Shown: positions 1 to 8,852, counted from the first letter of the stretch. The stretch is DNA of 64,000 nt from Rhizobium tropici CIAT 899 (GCF_000330885.1 NC_020059.1:1229001-1293000), one strand, 5' to 3'. The notes: generated by a model not told the origin, from the sequence alone. Program-made: numbers and translations.

Positions 1-46
1 CGTGGGCGGATCGGGGCGGCGTCACGAGTAACCATTAAAATAGCTC

Positions 47-78
47 AAAATCCGGCCGGAAAAAATATCCGGTCGGAT
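47..78 (-). terminator. Putative terminator downstream of cvpA
   Basis: Read on the minus strand, a 10-bp stem (78-69 pairing with 59-50, one mismatched pair) with an A/T-rich 9-base loop is followed by a short T run. It lies about 65 bases beyond the cvpA stop, so it may end the radA/cvpA transcript or attenuate read-through toward whatever follows. In related genomes purF usually follows cvpA, but it is outside this window. Confidence 0.45.
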
Positions 79-142
79 CTTCTATTGTCACGCCGCTCAA
101 ATGGAGATTCTCGAGCGGCAGGTCAAGCCTGTAAACGCACCG

Positions 143-748
143 TCAATTGTTTGTCTGCGGCGCCGGCGCGTCATCCGAGGGCGCGGTATCGTTCGGCGCG
201 GTGTTATCGCCATTTCCTTGCTGCTTCGGCGCGATCTTGTTGAGGATCTCAGCCGGCAACCTCGCCTGAATGTCCTGCGGAAGCGCTGCGGTCAGCTTCT
301 CGACCATCGAATCGAGGAACGGCTTCGATTTGGCGTTGTTGACCCAGTCCGGACGGGCGGCCGGTGCCACCAGCCAGTTCCAGAAGGCCACGACGACGAC
401 CATCAGGAGCAGGCCGCGAGCCGCGCCGAAGAGGAAGCCGAGCGTGCGGTCGAGCGCGCCGATGCGGCTGTCGATGATGAAATCGGCAATCCGGATGGTG
501 ATGAAGGAAATGATGATGAGCGCCAGCAGGAAGATGACGGCGGCTGACGCGATCGTCGCGATCTTGGTGTCGGCCTTGTATTGCAGGGCATAGGGAACGA
601 GCAGCGGATAAAGATAATAAGCGGCGACTGCGGAGCCGCCCCAGCTGACAATCGAGAGGATTTCGCGCGAGAAGCCACGAACCATGGCCAGAACGGCGGA
701 GAAGAGAATAACGCCGATAACAATACCGTCGAAAATCGTAATGGGCAT
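143..748 (-). CDS. cvpA: CvpA family inner membrane protein
   Basis: A 201-residue protein with four predicted membrane segments at roughly residues 5-25, 30-52, 64-88 and 105-126. The conserved CvpA-type stretch with 'DRTLGFLFGAARG' lies near residue 100. The last 30 residues are rich in Asn, Asp, Pro and Ala and look disordered. CvpA proteins are named from colicin V production in E. coli and often precede purF; their molecular role is unclear. The gene sits 91 bp downstream of radA on the same strand and is probably co-transcribed with it. The ATG at 748 places the first hydrophobic segment at the very N terminus, as is usual in the family. Family assignment is firm; function is not. Confidence 0.9.
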   Translation of the reverse strand: MPITIFDGIVIGVILFSAVLAMVRGFSREILSIVSWGGSAVAAYYLYPLLVPYALQYKADTKIATIASAAVIFLLALIIISFITIRIADFIIDSRIGALDRTLGFLFGAARGLLLMVVVVAFWNWLVAPAARPDWVNNAKSKPFLDSMVEKLTAALPQDIQARLPAEILNKIAPKQQGNGDNTAPNDTAPSDDAPAPQTNN

Positions 749-839
749 TTATAATCCACTTCAAGACTTGCCAGACCTTTTGGTCGGCATCGGCCTCAAT
801 CAGGAGCCTCTTCTTCGCCAAGAACGGCTGAAGTAAGGC

Positions 840-2243
840 TCAGTCTTCATCTTCCGCGCGTTTCAGCGCGCCCTTGGATCCGGCAATGCGCGCCACCAGA
901 TCGGGCAGGCTGTCGATCTCGCTCCAGCGTCCGCCGTTGACCTTCGGCAGATCGGCAGAAGCGGCAGGCAGAACAGCCCCGGAAAATCCCAGCTTCTCGG
1001 CTTCCTTGAGGCGCTGGGCGGTGTGCGCAACCGGCCGGACGGCGCCCGACAGGCTGACTTCGCCGAAATAGACGCAATCGGCGGGCAGAGCAAGACCGGC
1101 TAGGGAGGAAACCAGTGCAGAAGCGACGGCTAGGTCCGCAGCCGGCTCGGAAATGCGGTAGCCACCGGCAATATTGAGGTAAACATCGTGCTGGCCGAGC
1201 CTGACGCCGCAATGCGCTTCCAGCACGGCCAGAATCATAGAAAGGCGCGCCGAATCCCAGCCGACGATGGCGCGGCGCGGAGTGCCGAGCGATGTCGGCG
1301 CCACCAGCGCCTGCACTTCGACCAGCACCGGACGTGTCCCCTCGATGCCGGCGAAGACGGCCGCACCCGGCGACTTTTCGTTGCGCTCGCCGAGAAAGAG
1401 TTCGGACGGATTGGGCACATCGCGCAGGCCGGCGTCGGACATTTCGAACACGCCGATCTCGTCGGTGGGGCCGAAGCGGTTCTTCACCGTGCGCAGGATG
1501 CGGTAATGATGGCCACGATCGCCTTCGAAATAGAGGACGGCATCGACCATATGCTCGACGACGCGCGGCCCTGCAATCTGGCCATCCTTGGTGACGTGGC
1601 CGACCAGCACCATGGCCGTGCCGGTCTGCTTGGCGAAGCGGATCATCGCCTGCACGCCGGTGCGCACCTGCGTCACCGTGCCGGGCGCGGACTCGGCAAG
1701 TTCGCTCCACAGCGTCTGGATGGAATCGATGATGACGAGATCCGGCCGCTTGCCTTCGGAAAGCGTCGCCAGGATATCCTCGACGTTGGTCTCTGCGGCC
1801 AGCAGCACTTCCGTATCAGCCGCTTTCAGACGTTGGGCGCGCAGGCGAACCTGCGCCACGGCTTCTTCACCGGAGACATAGACGATCTTGTGCCCCTGCC
1901 GGGCGAGGGCGGCCGCGGCTTGCATCAGCAGCGTCGATTTGCCGATGCCGGGATCACCGCCGACGAGAACGGCCGAGCCGCGCACGAAACCGCCGCCTGT
2001 CGCGCGGTCGAGTTCGGATATGCCGGTATGGATGCGCGGCGCCTCTTCGATCTCGCCCGAAAGCGTCGTCAGCGTGACAGGCTTGCCCTTGCGCGGCGTC
2101 TTGGCCGGTCCGCCGCCGATCCCGCCCATCGGATCTTCCTCGACGATGGTGTTCCATGCGCCGCAACTGTCGCATTTGCCGACCCAGCGATTGTGGACCG
2201 TGCCGCAGTTCTGGCAGATGAATTGTGTACGGGCCTTAGCCAT
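840..2243 (-). CDS. radA: DNA repair protein RadA
   Basis: A 467-residue full-length RadA (Sms), a RecA-like ATPase that helps process recombination intermediates and drives branch migration. The N-terminal C4 zinc finger uses Cys10, Cys13, Cys24 and Cys27. The Walker A motif 'GGDPGIGKST' is at about residues 95-104, the RadA-specific 'KNRFG' motif is at 254-258, and the C-terminal third is the Lon-protease-like domain. The ATG at 2243 begins 'MAKARTQF', standard for the family. radA and cvpA form one minus-strand unit. In related genomes alr is directly upstream, but here a LysE gene of opposite direction lies between them. No missing motif or truncation is visible. Confidence 0.97.
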   Translation of the reverse strand: MAKARTQFICQNCGTVHNRWVGKCDSCGAWNTIVEEDPMGGIGGGPAKTPRKGKPVTLTTLSGEIEEAPRIHTGISELDRATGGGFVRGSAVLVGGDPGIGKSTLLMQAAAALARQGHKIVYVSGEEAVAQVRLRAQRLKAADTEVLLAAETNVEDILATLSEGKRPDLVIIDSIQTLWSELAESAPGTVTQVRTGVQAMIRFAKQTGTAMVLVGHVTKDGQIAGPRVVEHMVDAVLYFEGDRGHHYRILRTVKNRFGPTDEIGVFEMSDAGLRDVPNPSELFLGERNEKSPGAAVFAGIEGTRPVLVEVQALVAPTSLGTPRRAIVGWDSARLSMILAVLEAHCGVRLGQHDVYLNIAGGYRISEPAADLAVASALVSSLAGLALPADCVYFGEVSLSGAVRPVAHTAQRLKEAEKLGFSGAVLPAASADLPKVNGGRWSEIDSLPDLVARIAGSKGALKRAEDED

Positions 2244-2396
2244 CGGATGCTGTTCTCAAGTTCAAATGCTTCGCTCCTCGCGACGAATCGTGATCGGCTG
2301 ACAGATAATGTCTTTCCCGGCCTATCAAAACTAATGATTTCCGTATCAATGGCGATCGTGTCAGCTTTTATGCCGGGTTTTTATGGACGATGACCG

Positions 2397-3032
2397 ATGT
2401 TTGACTATTCGCTTGCGCACTGGATCGCCTTTCTCACCGCTGCAACCCTCCTCAATCTGTCGCCGGGGCCGGATATCGCTTTCATTCTCGGCCATACGAT
2501 CAGAAGCGGCATGCGCTCGGGCTTCGCAGCGCTTTTCGGGATCTGGAGCGGCGCATGCCTGCATGTGCTGATGGCGGCCGCCGGCCTGTCAGCGATCCTT
2601 GCGGCTTCAGCACTGGCCTTCTCGACGGTCAAATGGATCGGTGCCGCCTATCTGATCTGGCTCGGCATCCAGGCGCTGCGCTCGAAGGGCGAGGCAGCAT
2701 GGATCAAGGAGGCCGGTAAAACCTTGTCTTTTGGCCGCATCTATCGCCAAGGCATCCTGGTCTCGCTGCTCAATCCGAAGGTCGCCATCTTCTTCCTGGC
2801 CTTCCTGCCGCAATTCGTCGTCGAAGGCGCCGGTCCGGTCTGGGCGCAGCTACTGCTGCATGGCAGCCTGATTATCGTCGTCGCCGCTTTCATCGAGCCG
2901 CCGCTCATCCTGCTCGGCGGCCGTCTGAGCGAGGCGCTTCGACGCAATCGGAGCCTCGGCCTGTGGCTCGACCGCGGTCTCGGCACGCTCTTCGTCGCCC
3001 TTGGCGTCCGGCTGGCGATCAGCGCCCGCTAA
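2397..3032 (+). CDS. LysE/RhtB family amino acid exporter
   Basis: A 211-residue hydrophobic protein with about six membrane segments. The N-terminal 'NLSPGPD' signature near residues 20-26 is characteristic of the LysE/RhtB translocators, which export amino acids or homoserine lactone-like compounds across the inner membrane. The substrate cannot be read from the sequence. It is divergent from radA (153 bp between starts) and convergent with alr (21 bp between stops), so it is a single-gene unit placed inside the alr-radA row. There is no adjacent LysR-type regulator to suggest a substrate. Confidence 0.88.
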   Translation: MFDYSLAHWIAFLTAATLLNLSPGPDIAFILGHTIRSGMRSGFAALFGIWSGACLHVLMAAAGLSAILAASALAFSTVKWIGAAYLIWLGIQALRSKGEAAWIKEAGKTLSFGRIYRQGILVSLLNPKVAIFFLAFLPQFVVEGAGPVWAQLLLHGSLIIVVAAFIEPPLILLGGRLSEALRRNRSLGLWLDRGLGTLFVALGVRLAISAR

Positions 3033-3053
3033 ATATTCTGAGGAGTAGCCCGG

Positions 3054-4217
3054 CTATTCTTCGGTCTGTTCCGAGATATACCGGCGCTCGTGCCGCAGCC
3101 CCATGCTGGTCAGCATCTCGTAGCCGATCGTGCCCGCCGCCCTTGCGGCCTCGTCGACCGAGATGTTGCTGCCGAAAAGCTCGACATAGTCACCGGCTCT
3201 GACCAGGTTTTCCGGTAGGTCGGTAACATCGAAGATGGTCAGGTCCATGGTGATGCGGCCGGCAACGGGCACCTTGTGACCGGCAATGAAGCCATGACCG
3301 CCTGGGATGCCGGTCTGGCGCAATGGCACGCCGGCGCTCGACTGGCTGCGCATATAGCCGTCAGCGTAACCTGCCGAGACGATCGCCAGCCGGCTGTCGC
3401 GGGTCAATTGCAAGGCGCGGCCGTAGCCGACGGTTTCGCCCGATTTGACCGAGCGGGTCTGGATGATTCGAGCCTCCGCCGTTGCCACCGGACGCATCGG
3501 ATTGGCCACGCCGGGCACCGCCTCGCCGCCATAAGTGGCGATACCCGGGCGGGTGAGATCGAAGTGATAGTCGGCGCCGAGAAAGATGCCGGCCGAATTG
3601 GCAAGGCTCGCCTCGATGCCTTCGAAAGCGGTACTGACCTTGCGGAAAGCCTCGAGCTGCTGCCTGTTCATCGCATTGGCAGGGTCGTCGCCGCAGGCAA
3701 GGTGGCTCATGACGAGAACCGGCGCAAAGCTTGCAGGGCGGGAGACGTCATCGGCAAGCGCGATCGCATCGCCCATCGGCAGGCCGAGCCGGTTGAAGCC
3801 GGTGTCGACCTGCAGCGCGCAAGGATAATCACCATAGTCCGACAGAACCGACATCCAGAAGGTCAGCTGCTCCTCCGAGGCGATGACGGGTACGAGATCG
3901 TTCTCGAAGAACCGGCGCTCCATACCCGGCCAGATGCCGCTGAGCACGAAGATGCGGGCCTCGGGGGCATAGAGCCGCAAGGTCGTGCCCTCATCCGCTG
4001 TCGCAACGAAGAAATCGCGCGCGCCGGCGCCATAAAGCGTTTCACCGACGTCCTCGATCCCGAGCCCGTAGGCATCGGCCTTGACCACGGCCGACGTGCG
4101 GGCCTTTCCCGAGCGGCGCGCGAGGTCGCACCAGTTTTCGACGAGAGCGCCGAGATCCACCGTCAGCCGCAGGCCGGCGGAAGCGAAAGCATCGTCGTCA
4201 TTGAAATTATCTGTCAT
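3054..4217 (-). CDS. alr: Alanine racemase
   Basis: A 387-residue PLP-dependent alanine racemase that makes D-alanine for peptidoglycan. The PLP-binding lysine is in 'AVVKADAYGLG' (Lys46), and the second catalytic base, Tyr284, is in 'SAGYADGY'. The N-terminal TIM barrel and C-terminal beta domain are complete. The start chosen is the ATG at 4217 ('MTDNFNDDD'). An in-frame extension to 4340 adds 41 residues rich in Arg and Pro with no family resemblance, so it was not used. The gene belongs to the conserved dnaB-alr-radA row, but here about 5 kb of accessory genes separate it from dnaB. Confidence 0.96.
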   Translation of the reverse strand: MTDNFNDDDAFASAGLRLTVDLGALVENWCDLARRSGKARTSAVVKADAYGLGIEDVGETLYGAGARDFFVATADEGTTLRLYAPEARIFVLSGIWPGMERRFFENDLVPVIASEEQLTFWMSVLSDYGDYPCALQVDTGFNRLGLPMGDAIALADDVSRPASFAPVLVMSHLACGDDPANAMNRQQLEAFRKVSTAFEGIEASLANSAGIFLGADYHFDLTRPGIATYGGEAVPGVANPMRPVATAEARIIQTRSVKSGETVGYGRALQLTRDSRLAIVSAGYADGYMRSQSSAGVPLRQTGIPGGHGFIAGHKVPVAGRITMDLTIFDVTDLPENLVRAGDYVELFGSNISVDEAARAAGTIGYEMLTSMGLRHERRYISEQTEE

Positions 4218-4536
4218 GGGGCGCCCTAAATAAGGAAGTGGCCGGAGGTGATTTGGCTTGAGCCAGGATACCGGTCGCCGATGAAAAGAAAAAGTGCTGC
4301 GAGGCATATATGCGGAACTAGGCAAAAACTGCCGCCACATGTCTGACGACAGCTTCCGGCTTAGTGCCTGAAACCACCGGCTGCTTCGAGGCTTGAATTA
4401 GCTGAAGAACAAACCTTCATGCACGTTGCGCGCATCATCTTGAAAATAGGCTGTCGTAGGCTTTAATTTCCGGGATGATGGCTATTTCGGAATGGCGGCG
4501 ACGGACAGTGCGTCGCTGGAGATCGCCGGAATAGGC
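4218..4536. other. Intergenic region between alr and the GFA gene
   Basis: A 319-base non-coding stretch between two minus-strand genes. It must hold the alr promoter, but I cannot point to a convincing -35/-10 pair. I see no RNA gene, strong hairpin or repeat. The only open reading frame is the unlikely upstream extension of alr. Confidence 0.6.
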
Positions 4537-5037
4537 TCAGTCGTCACGCCATCTCACCGGCCATGAGGCGGTATCGCGATCAGGATGCTGGTTGTTGCTC
4601 GTCTTGATCGCCGCAGCCCAATCAGCGCCGTTATTTTCGGTCGCACCGGTATTTTCTATGCCCGTGATTGTATCGAACCATGCCACCATGTTCTCGGTGC
4701 AGGTATTGGCATGCGGCGGGAAGGCGTGCGGATCGTCCAGCGAACCGATCATCAGGTTGGTGCGGCCGTTTTCGAGGTGATGGAAAAACAATGGCGTGCC
4801 GCAATTGGCACAGAAGCCGCGCTCGACAAGCTCAGAACTCTTCCAGACGCTCGGCTTGCCGCGCGTCCATGTGAGCGCATCATCAGGCGCGGCGACGAGC
4901 GCGGTAAAGATATTGCCGGAGGCTTTCTGGCACATGCGGCAGTGGCAGAGATGCGAATTATCGAGCATGGCGCTTGCGTGGTAGCGCACGGCACCGCACT
5001 GGCAGCCGCCGCTCACCTTCATCTCGATGCGTTTCAA
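4537..5037 (-). CDS. GFA family zinc-binding protein
   Basis: A 166-residue protein of the glutathione-dependent formaldehyde-activating (GFA, Mss4-like fold) family. The zinc ligands are all present: Cys12 and Cys14, then Cys31, Cys33 and Cys36 ('CHCRMC'), then Cys76 and Cys79 ('CANCGTPL'). Founding members were linked to S-hydroxymethylglutathione formation, but most family members have no established substrate, so no reaction is assigned. The start could be the ATG at 5037 or the internal Met6 (5022). It lies downstream of a DHFR-like gene on the same strand with a gap of nearly 200 bp, so co-transcription is uncertain. Confidence 0.85.
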   Translation of the reverse strand: MKRIEMKVSGGCQCGAVRYHASAMLDNSHLCHCRMCQKASGNIFTALVAAPDDALTWTRGKPSVWKSSELVERGFCANCGTPLFFHHLENGRTNLMIGSLDDPHAFPPHANTCTENMVAWFDTITGIENTGATENNGADWAAAIKTSNNQHPDRDTASWPVRWRDD

Positions 5038-5234
5038 TTCTTCTTCTCCTCTGGAGGGCGGGTTTGGGCTTAACGCTTTTAGGTTTTCATCTTGTGATCG
5101 TCCAGCAGAACGACGGATCCGATCACGCCTTGCCGGTGCTGGCAGAGTCTAATGTTGTATTTGCTTAGCCCGTAACTCGGAAGCCGACATCATGGATGGA
5201 GGAGCCATAAGCGCCTCAAGTCGCTGACAAGCGG

Positions 5235-5876
5235 CTAACGTTGAAAGGTGAGATGGATAGTGCCGCTCGGCGCAGTTTCTGATTTGACCGTATAGCCAGC
5301 TTCCAGGCCGCGCAGATCGTCCCACAGGCGTATGCCGCGCCCGAGCAGAATCGGTGCGATCGCGACATGAAGACGATCGACAAGGCCCGCCTTCAGAAAC
5401 TCGCGAACGACTGTTGGACCACCGCCGATCCTCACGTCTTTATCGCCCGCCGCCTTGACGGCTAGCTGGAGCACATCGGTCGGCGCTGCGCTGAGGAAAT
5501 GGAAGACGGTGCCGCCAGCCATCTCCAGGGAAGGTCTGGGAGTATGAGTGAGGACGAAGACTGGGACGCGGAAGGGCGGTTCTTCGCCCCACCAGCCCCG
5601 CCAATTCGGGTCGTCGGGAAAGTTGTGGAGCCCGAACATGCCGGCGCCCATGATCTCGGCACCCACGTTCTCGAAGTATTCTCTGGCGTAATTATCGTCG
5701 ACACCTGTGGTCCCGGTTCCGCTGGTATCCTTGAGGACGCGCTCGCGAAACGTTCGCGTTGCAACATATGCGCCGACGAGACGCGGCCAGTCCTCGCCAA
5801 ACGGGGTTTCGGGTGTCTGATCCGTCGTCGTTGCGAACCCGTCGAGCGAGATCATGAGATCGACACGTATTGCCAC
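5235..5876 (-). CDS. Dihydrofolate reductase-like (RibD C-terminal) family protein
   Basis: A 213-residue member of the RibD C-terminal/DHFR-like fold family, with the N-terminal 'VDLMISLDG' strand and the conserved 'IGGGPTVVREFL' nucleotide-binding segment. Members are presumed NADPH-dependent reductases; this clade is common beside ArsR/SRPBCC pairs and has no defined substrate. A GTG start at 5876 is preferred because AAGGAG lies about 8 bases upstream. The longer ATG start at 5906 adds ten residues and has no such site. It is divergent from arsR across a 148-bp region holding two operator-like palindromes, so the two sides are probably co-regulated. Confidence 0.85.
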   Translation of the reverse strand: MAIRVDLMISLDGFATTTDQTPETPFGEDWPRLVGAYVATRTFRERVLKDTSGTGTTGVDDNYAREYFENVGAEIMGAGMFGLHNFPDDPNWRGWWGEEPPFRVPVFVLTHTPRPSLEMAGGTVFHFLSAAPTDVLQLAVKAAGDKDVRIGGGPTVVREFLKAGLVDRLHVAIAPILLGRGIRLWDDLRGLEAGYTVKSETAPSGTIHLTFQR

Positions 5877-5936
5877 TGGAGCTCTCCTTGCGAGTGGTTG
5901 CACCATAGCTGCTCCCGCAGTCCGGAGCTCAATACT

Positions 5937-5950
5937 AAGGTAAATGCCTT
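5937..5950. promoter_or_regulatory. Operator-like palindrome, copy 1
   Basis: AAGGTAAATGCCTT, an imperfect palindrome in the divergent region between the DHFR-like gene and arsR. A second copy begins 33 bases downstream, about three helical turns, with shared flanking bases (CTAAGG...CCTT). This is the arrangement expected for an ArsR-type dimer binding two sites on one face of the helix. Assignment to the neighbouring ArsR protein is inference. Confidence 0.5.
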
Positions 5951-5969
5951 TATATAAGATGTAGACACT

Positions 5970-5983
5970 AAGGCAAGTACCTT
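5970..5983. promoter_or_regulatory. Operator-like palindrome, copy 2
   Basis: AAGGCAAGTACCTT, the second copy of the motif at 5937-5950 (consensus AAGGYAARTRCCTT). It lies 41 bases before the arsR ATG, where binding would cover its promoter. A further half-site-like ACTAAAGG occurs at 5994-6001. Confidence 0.5.
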
Positions 5984-6024
5984 ATTGTTGTTGACTAAAG
6001 GCTGAAGACGTTTTACCGAGTCAT

Positions 6025-6360
6025 ATGCCTTACCATTCGACGCCCCTCGATCTTGCCTTTCATGCTCTCAGCGACCCGACCCGCCGCGCGGTGGTATCGC
6101 GGCTGGCTGAGGGCGAGGTGCCGGTCAGCATCCTTGCCGAACCTTTCGACATGGCACTGCCCTCCTTTGCCCAGCATCTCAAGGTGCTGGAGGATTGTGG
6201 ACTGATCGCTAGCGAGAAGCGGGGACGCAGCCGCTGGTGCCGACTGGTGCAGGCGCGCTTCGACGAGGCTGCGGACTGGATGGAGGCAGAGCGCAGGCGC
6301 TGGACCGAACGATTGGATCGCCTGGAAGTCTACTTGGACAAGAAGGAAGAGGATGATTGA
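6025..6360 (+). CDS. ArsR-type winged-helix transcriptional regulator
   Basis: A 111-residue ArsR/SmtB-like regulator. The N-terminal 'HALSDPTRRAVVSRLAEG' and the recognition-helix region 'MALPSFAQHLKVLE' are typical of the ArsR subgroup that is paired with SRPBCC genes. No metal-binding cysteine pair (ELCVCDL type) is visible, so metal sensing is unlikely and the ligand is unknown. Its stop overlaps the ATG of the SRPBCC gene (6353), which indicates translational coupling. Two palindromes upstream (5937-5950 and 5970-5983) are probable autoregulatory sites. Confidence 0.9.
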   Translation: MPYHSTPLDLAFHALSDPTRRAVVSRLAEGEVPVSILAEPFDMALPSFAQHLKVLEDCGLIASEKRGRSRWCRLVQARFDEAADWMEAERRRWTERLDRLEVYLDKKEEDD

Positions 6361-6844
6361 GAACATGGCAAACCCGTTCGACACTTGGGCGCTCGACAGG
6401 GAAATCGTGCTGGTGAAGCTGCTGAATCATCCGCGCGACAAGGTTTTTGCCGCGTGGATGGACCCCAAGGCCCTCGCCGAATGGTACGGTCCGGCCGGAT
6501 TTGAAATTGAGAACCACGAAGGCGACATCCGCGAGGGCGGGATCTGGCGGTTCGACATGGTGGGCGTGTTCGAGGGCCGGAAGCAGCGCTTTCCCAACCT
6601 CATGCGCTTTCTGGAGATCGTCCCGAACGAGCGGATTGTGATGGACCATGGCACGCCGGAGCCCAATGACCCCGATCGTTTCCGCGTCACAGTGACCTTC
6701 GATGAGCAAGCCGACGGCAAGACGGTTCTTACCCTGCGCCAACTCCACCCCAGCCCCGAGCGGCGCCGGTTCGTCATCGGCTTCGGCGCGGTCGAATACG
6801 GGCTACAGACGCTCGATGGCCTCGCAGCATGGTTGGACGGTTGA
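6353..6844 (+). CDS. SRPBCC (AHSA1-like) family protein
   Basis: A 163-residue START/SRPBCC-fold protein of the Aha1 C-terminal-like group. It shows the 'NHPRDKVFAAWMDPKALAEWYGP' region (about residues 23-45, cited in part) and the following 'GGIWRFDM' strand. These proteins form a hydrophobic cavity; in bacteria the ligand is usually unknown. It overlaps arsR by 8 bases. The ATG at 6353 is used, and Met5 (6365) is an alternative. The ArsR-SRPBCC pair with a nearby DHFR-like gene is a recurring neighbourhood, which suggests a shared but undefined small-molecule response. Confidence 0.88.
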   Translation: MIENMANPFDTWALDREIVLVKLLNHPRDKVFAAWMDPKALAEWYGPAGFEIENHEGDIREGGIWRFDMVGVFEGRKQRFPNLMRFLEIVPNERIVMDHGTPEPNDPDRFRVTVTFDEQADGKTVLTLRQLHPSPERRRFVIGFGAVEYGLQTLDGLAAWLDG

Positions 6845-7120
6845 CGTGTGATCCATTGAAGCAGAGAGGTCTCTCTACGGAAACCTTCACCGCCCATGCT
6901 TGCGCCGGTTTTGGCGAGCGCGTCGAGATCAGGCCGCGAAAGTAAAGGCATCCTCGCCTCAGAAAGGGGAGGGAAGATCTGTCATGAATCGCCGCGATGA
7001 GAAGCAAGTTGTAGAGAGGATTGTGGCAAGGAGAAAGCGCGGACAGGCAGATACCAGCCTTTCCCACACGCGATCACTTTTGTTCAAGACGCGCGGCAGT
7101 CGGCTCGATAATGTGCTGGC

Positions 7121-7978
7121 ATGCAGAACGTTTCGCAGAAAGAGGCGGCTGACGCCATGCCGCTTGCCAAGGTGGAATCGACCCGCTTCTGGCGGGACGG
7201 TCGCTTTCGCGGTATGGAATGCCTGAGCGCAAGCTTCGTGACGCATGAATATGCGCCGCATGCGCACGACACGTTCAGCATCGGGGCGATTGAGCGCGGC
7301 AGCCAGATTGTCACATTGCACGGCAGGCGGGAGGAAACCGGACCGGGCGATCTCTATCTGGTCAATCCTGACACAGTCCACGACGGCGCTCCGGGCGGCG
7401 AAGGCTATCGCTACCGCATGATCTACCCGGACACGAAGCTCTTCGTCGACATTCTGGAAGACGTTACGGGCAAAGCCTTCAACGCGACGCCCTCTTTCGC
7501 CAGTTCGCTGTCGCGCGATCCGCAGCTTGCCAGCGCCTTCCACAAGGCGCACCGCACACTCGAGAGCGGCGCCGGCGCGTTGGAATCCGATGAAAGCATG
7601 TTCTCGGTGCTGGCGGCGCTCTTTGCGCGCTACGGCAGCACGATCGTCCTGCCCGTCGATACCAAGGAGCGCAGTGCCGTTGCGCGCGCCCGCGATTACC
7701 TCAGTGAGAATTTCGACAGCGATGTCGGATTGGAGGAGTTGGCCAAGGTCGCGGGGCTGAGCCGCGCGCACCTGATCCGCGCCTTCCGCAGGGAGTATCA
7801 TATTACACCCCATGCCTTTCTGACCGACCGGCGTGTCATCGTTGCCCGCCGATTGCTCCGGGAGGGCCGCATGCCGGCCGACGTCGCCATCGAATGCGGT
7901 TTCGCCGATCAGGCGCATTTTACGCGCCACTTCAAATCGCGCACCGGTGTCACCCCGGGCCAGTTCCGTGTCGGCTAG
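7121..7978 (+). CDS. AraC family transcriptional regulator
   Basis: A 285-residue regulator with an N-terminal cupin-like sensing domain (about residues 20-160, including 'HEYAPHAHDTFSIGAIERG') and a C-terminal double helix-turn-helix of the AraC type (about residues 185-283, ending 'HFTRHFKSRTGVTPGQFR'). It is followed on the same strand by azlC and azlD. AraC-AzlC-AzlD triplets are common, so it probably controls the exporter. The 148-bp gap to azlC contains a rhizobial intergenic repeat. The ATG at 7121 is used, and Met13 (7157) is an alternative closer to the cupin domain. Confidence 0.92.
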   Translation: MQNVSQKEAADAMPLAKVESTRFWRDGRFRGMECLSASFVTHEYAPHAHDTFSIGAIERGSQIVTLHGRREETGPGDLYLVNPDTVHDGAPGGEGYRYRMIYPDTKLFVDILEDVTGKAFNATPSFASSLSRDPQLASAFHKAHRTLESGAGALESDESMFSVLAALFARYGSTIVLPVDTKERSAVARARDYLSENFDSDVGLEELAKVAGLSRAHLIRAFRREYHITPHAFLTDRRVIVARRLLREGRMPADVAIECGFADQAHFTRHFKSRTGVTPGQFRVG

Positions 7979-8016
7979 CGGTTTTCCGTCCGGAATACGT
8001 AAAGAAACAAATACGT

Positions 8017-8072
8017 AGAGCATTTCGCTTTTCCCCGGATGTTGAAAACGCGTTGCGGATTCCGGATGGAAC
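8017..8072. repeat. Rhizobial intergenic repeat, degenerate copy
   Basis: The segment starting GAGCATTTCGCTTTTCC and ending in GCGGATTCCGGA resembles short dispersed elements found between genes in Rhizobiaceae. Related segments in this window are near 9157, 37606 and 54912. It lies between the AraC gene and azlC and has no coding potential. Confidence 0.5.
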
Positions 8073-8126
8073 TCCAGTCACTTTCGTTCAATACAGCGCC
8101 GGCTGCCGTCGGCTACCTCTCCGTCA

Positions 8127-8852
8127 TTGTTGAAGTGGAGGTTGCCAATGTTGCAGCAAAGCCGGCCGGCCGGCGAATTCAAAGCCGGGATGCGTGCCAT
8201 TTTTCCGCTGATCGTCGCCGTCCTGCCGATCGGCCTCGTGTTTGGCGCGGTTTCGGCGACCAAGGGGCTTTCGCCGCTGGAGACCACACTGATGAGCGCG
8301 CTCGTCTTCGCCGGCGGCTCGCAATTCGTGGCGATGGACATCTGGACACATCCCGCAAGCTGGATGGGCGCCGGCTTCGCGGCTCTGCTCGTCAATATCA
8401 GGCACTTGCTGATGAGTGCTTCGATCGGCACGAAGATGCAATCTTTCGCCGGCATCAAACGCTATATCGCCATGCTGTTTCTCGCCGATGAGATTTGGGC
8501 CATGGCGGAATTCCGCGCGGGCACGATGCGGCTCACACCCGCCTGGTATGCGGGCATCGTCACGCCCTTCTACTTGGCCTGGGTCGGCTCGTCGCTTGCG
8601 GGTGCCTTGCTTGGCGCCTTTCTCGGCGATCCCGCCGTCATCGGTCTCGACTTCGCCTTTCCTGCCGTCTTCATCGTGCTGGTCATGGGCTTCTGGAAAG
8701 GACCGGAAACTGGCGCGGTGCTTGCCGCAAGCGGAATTGCAGCCGTTGCTGTCCACCAGTTCGTGCCCGGTGTCTGGCATATTGCAGCCGGCGCGCTGGC
8801 GGGGCTGGCAATGGCTTTCTGGAAAGGCCGGGCGCGGGAGCAGGCAGCGTGA
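8127..8852 (+). CDS. azlC: AzlC family branched-chain amino acid exporter, large subunit
   Basis: A 241-residue inner membrane protein with the AzlC-type pattern: N-terminal 'AIFPLIVAVLPIGLVFGAV', then 'FAGGSQFVAM' and 'NIRHLLMSAS'. Paired with a small AzlD subunit, it forms the LIV-E-type exporter of branched-chain amino acids (known from Bacillus AzlCD and Corynebacterium BrnFE). Its stop (8850-8852) overlaps the GTG start of azlD at 8849, so the two are translationally coupled. The upstream AraC regulator is the likely controller. No truncation is seen. Confidence 0.92.
   Translation: MLKWRLPMLQQSRPAGEFKAGMRAIFPLIVAVLPIGLVFGAVSATKGLSPLETTLMSALVFAGGSQFVAMDIWTHPASWMGAGFAALLVNIRHLLMSASIGTKMQSFAGIKRYIAMLFLADEIWAMAEFRAGTMRLTPAWYAGIVTPFYLAWVGSSLAGALLGAFLGDPAVIGLDFAFPAVFIVLVMGFWKGPETGAVLAASGIAAVAVHQFVPGVWHIAAGALAGLAMAFWKGRAREQAA

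Noticed and set aside
1188..2393. Long open frame on the plus strand opposite radA
   Set aside because: It is the complement of radA with high-G+C codon bias, has no family features, and radA is unambiguous.
4218..4340. N-terminal extension of alanine racemase
   Set aside because: The added residues are Arg/Pro-rich without family match; the downstream ATG gives the standard length.
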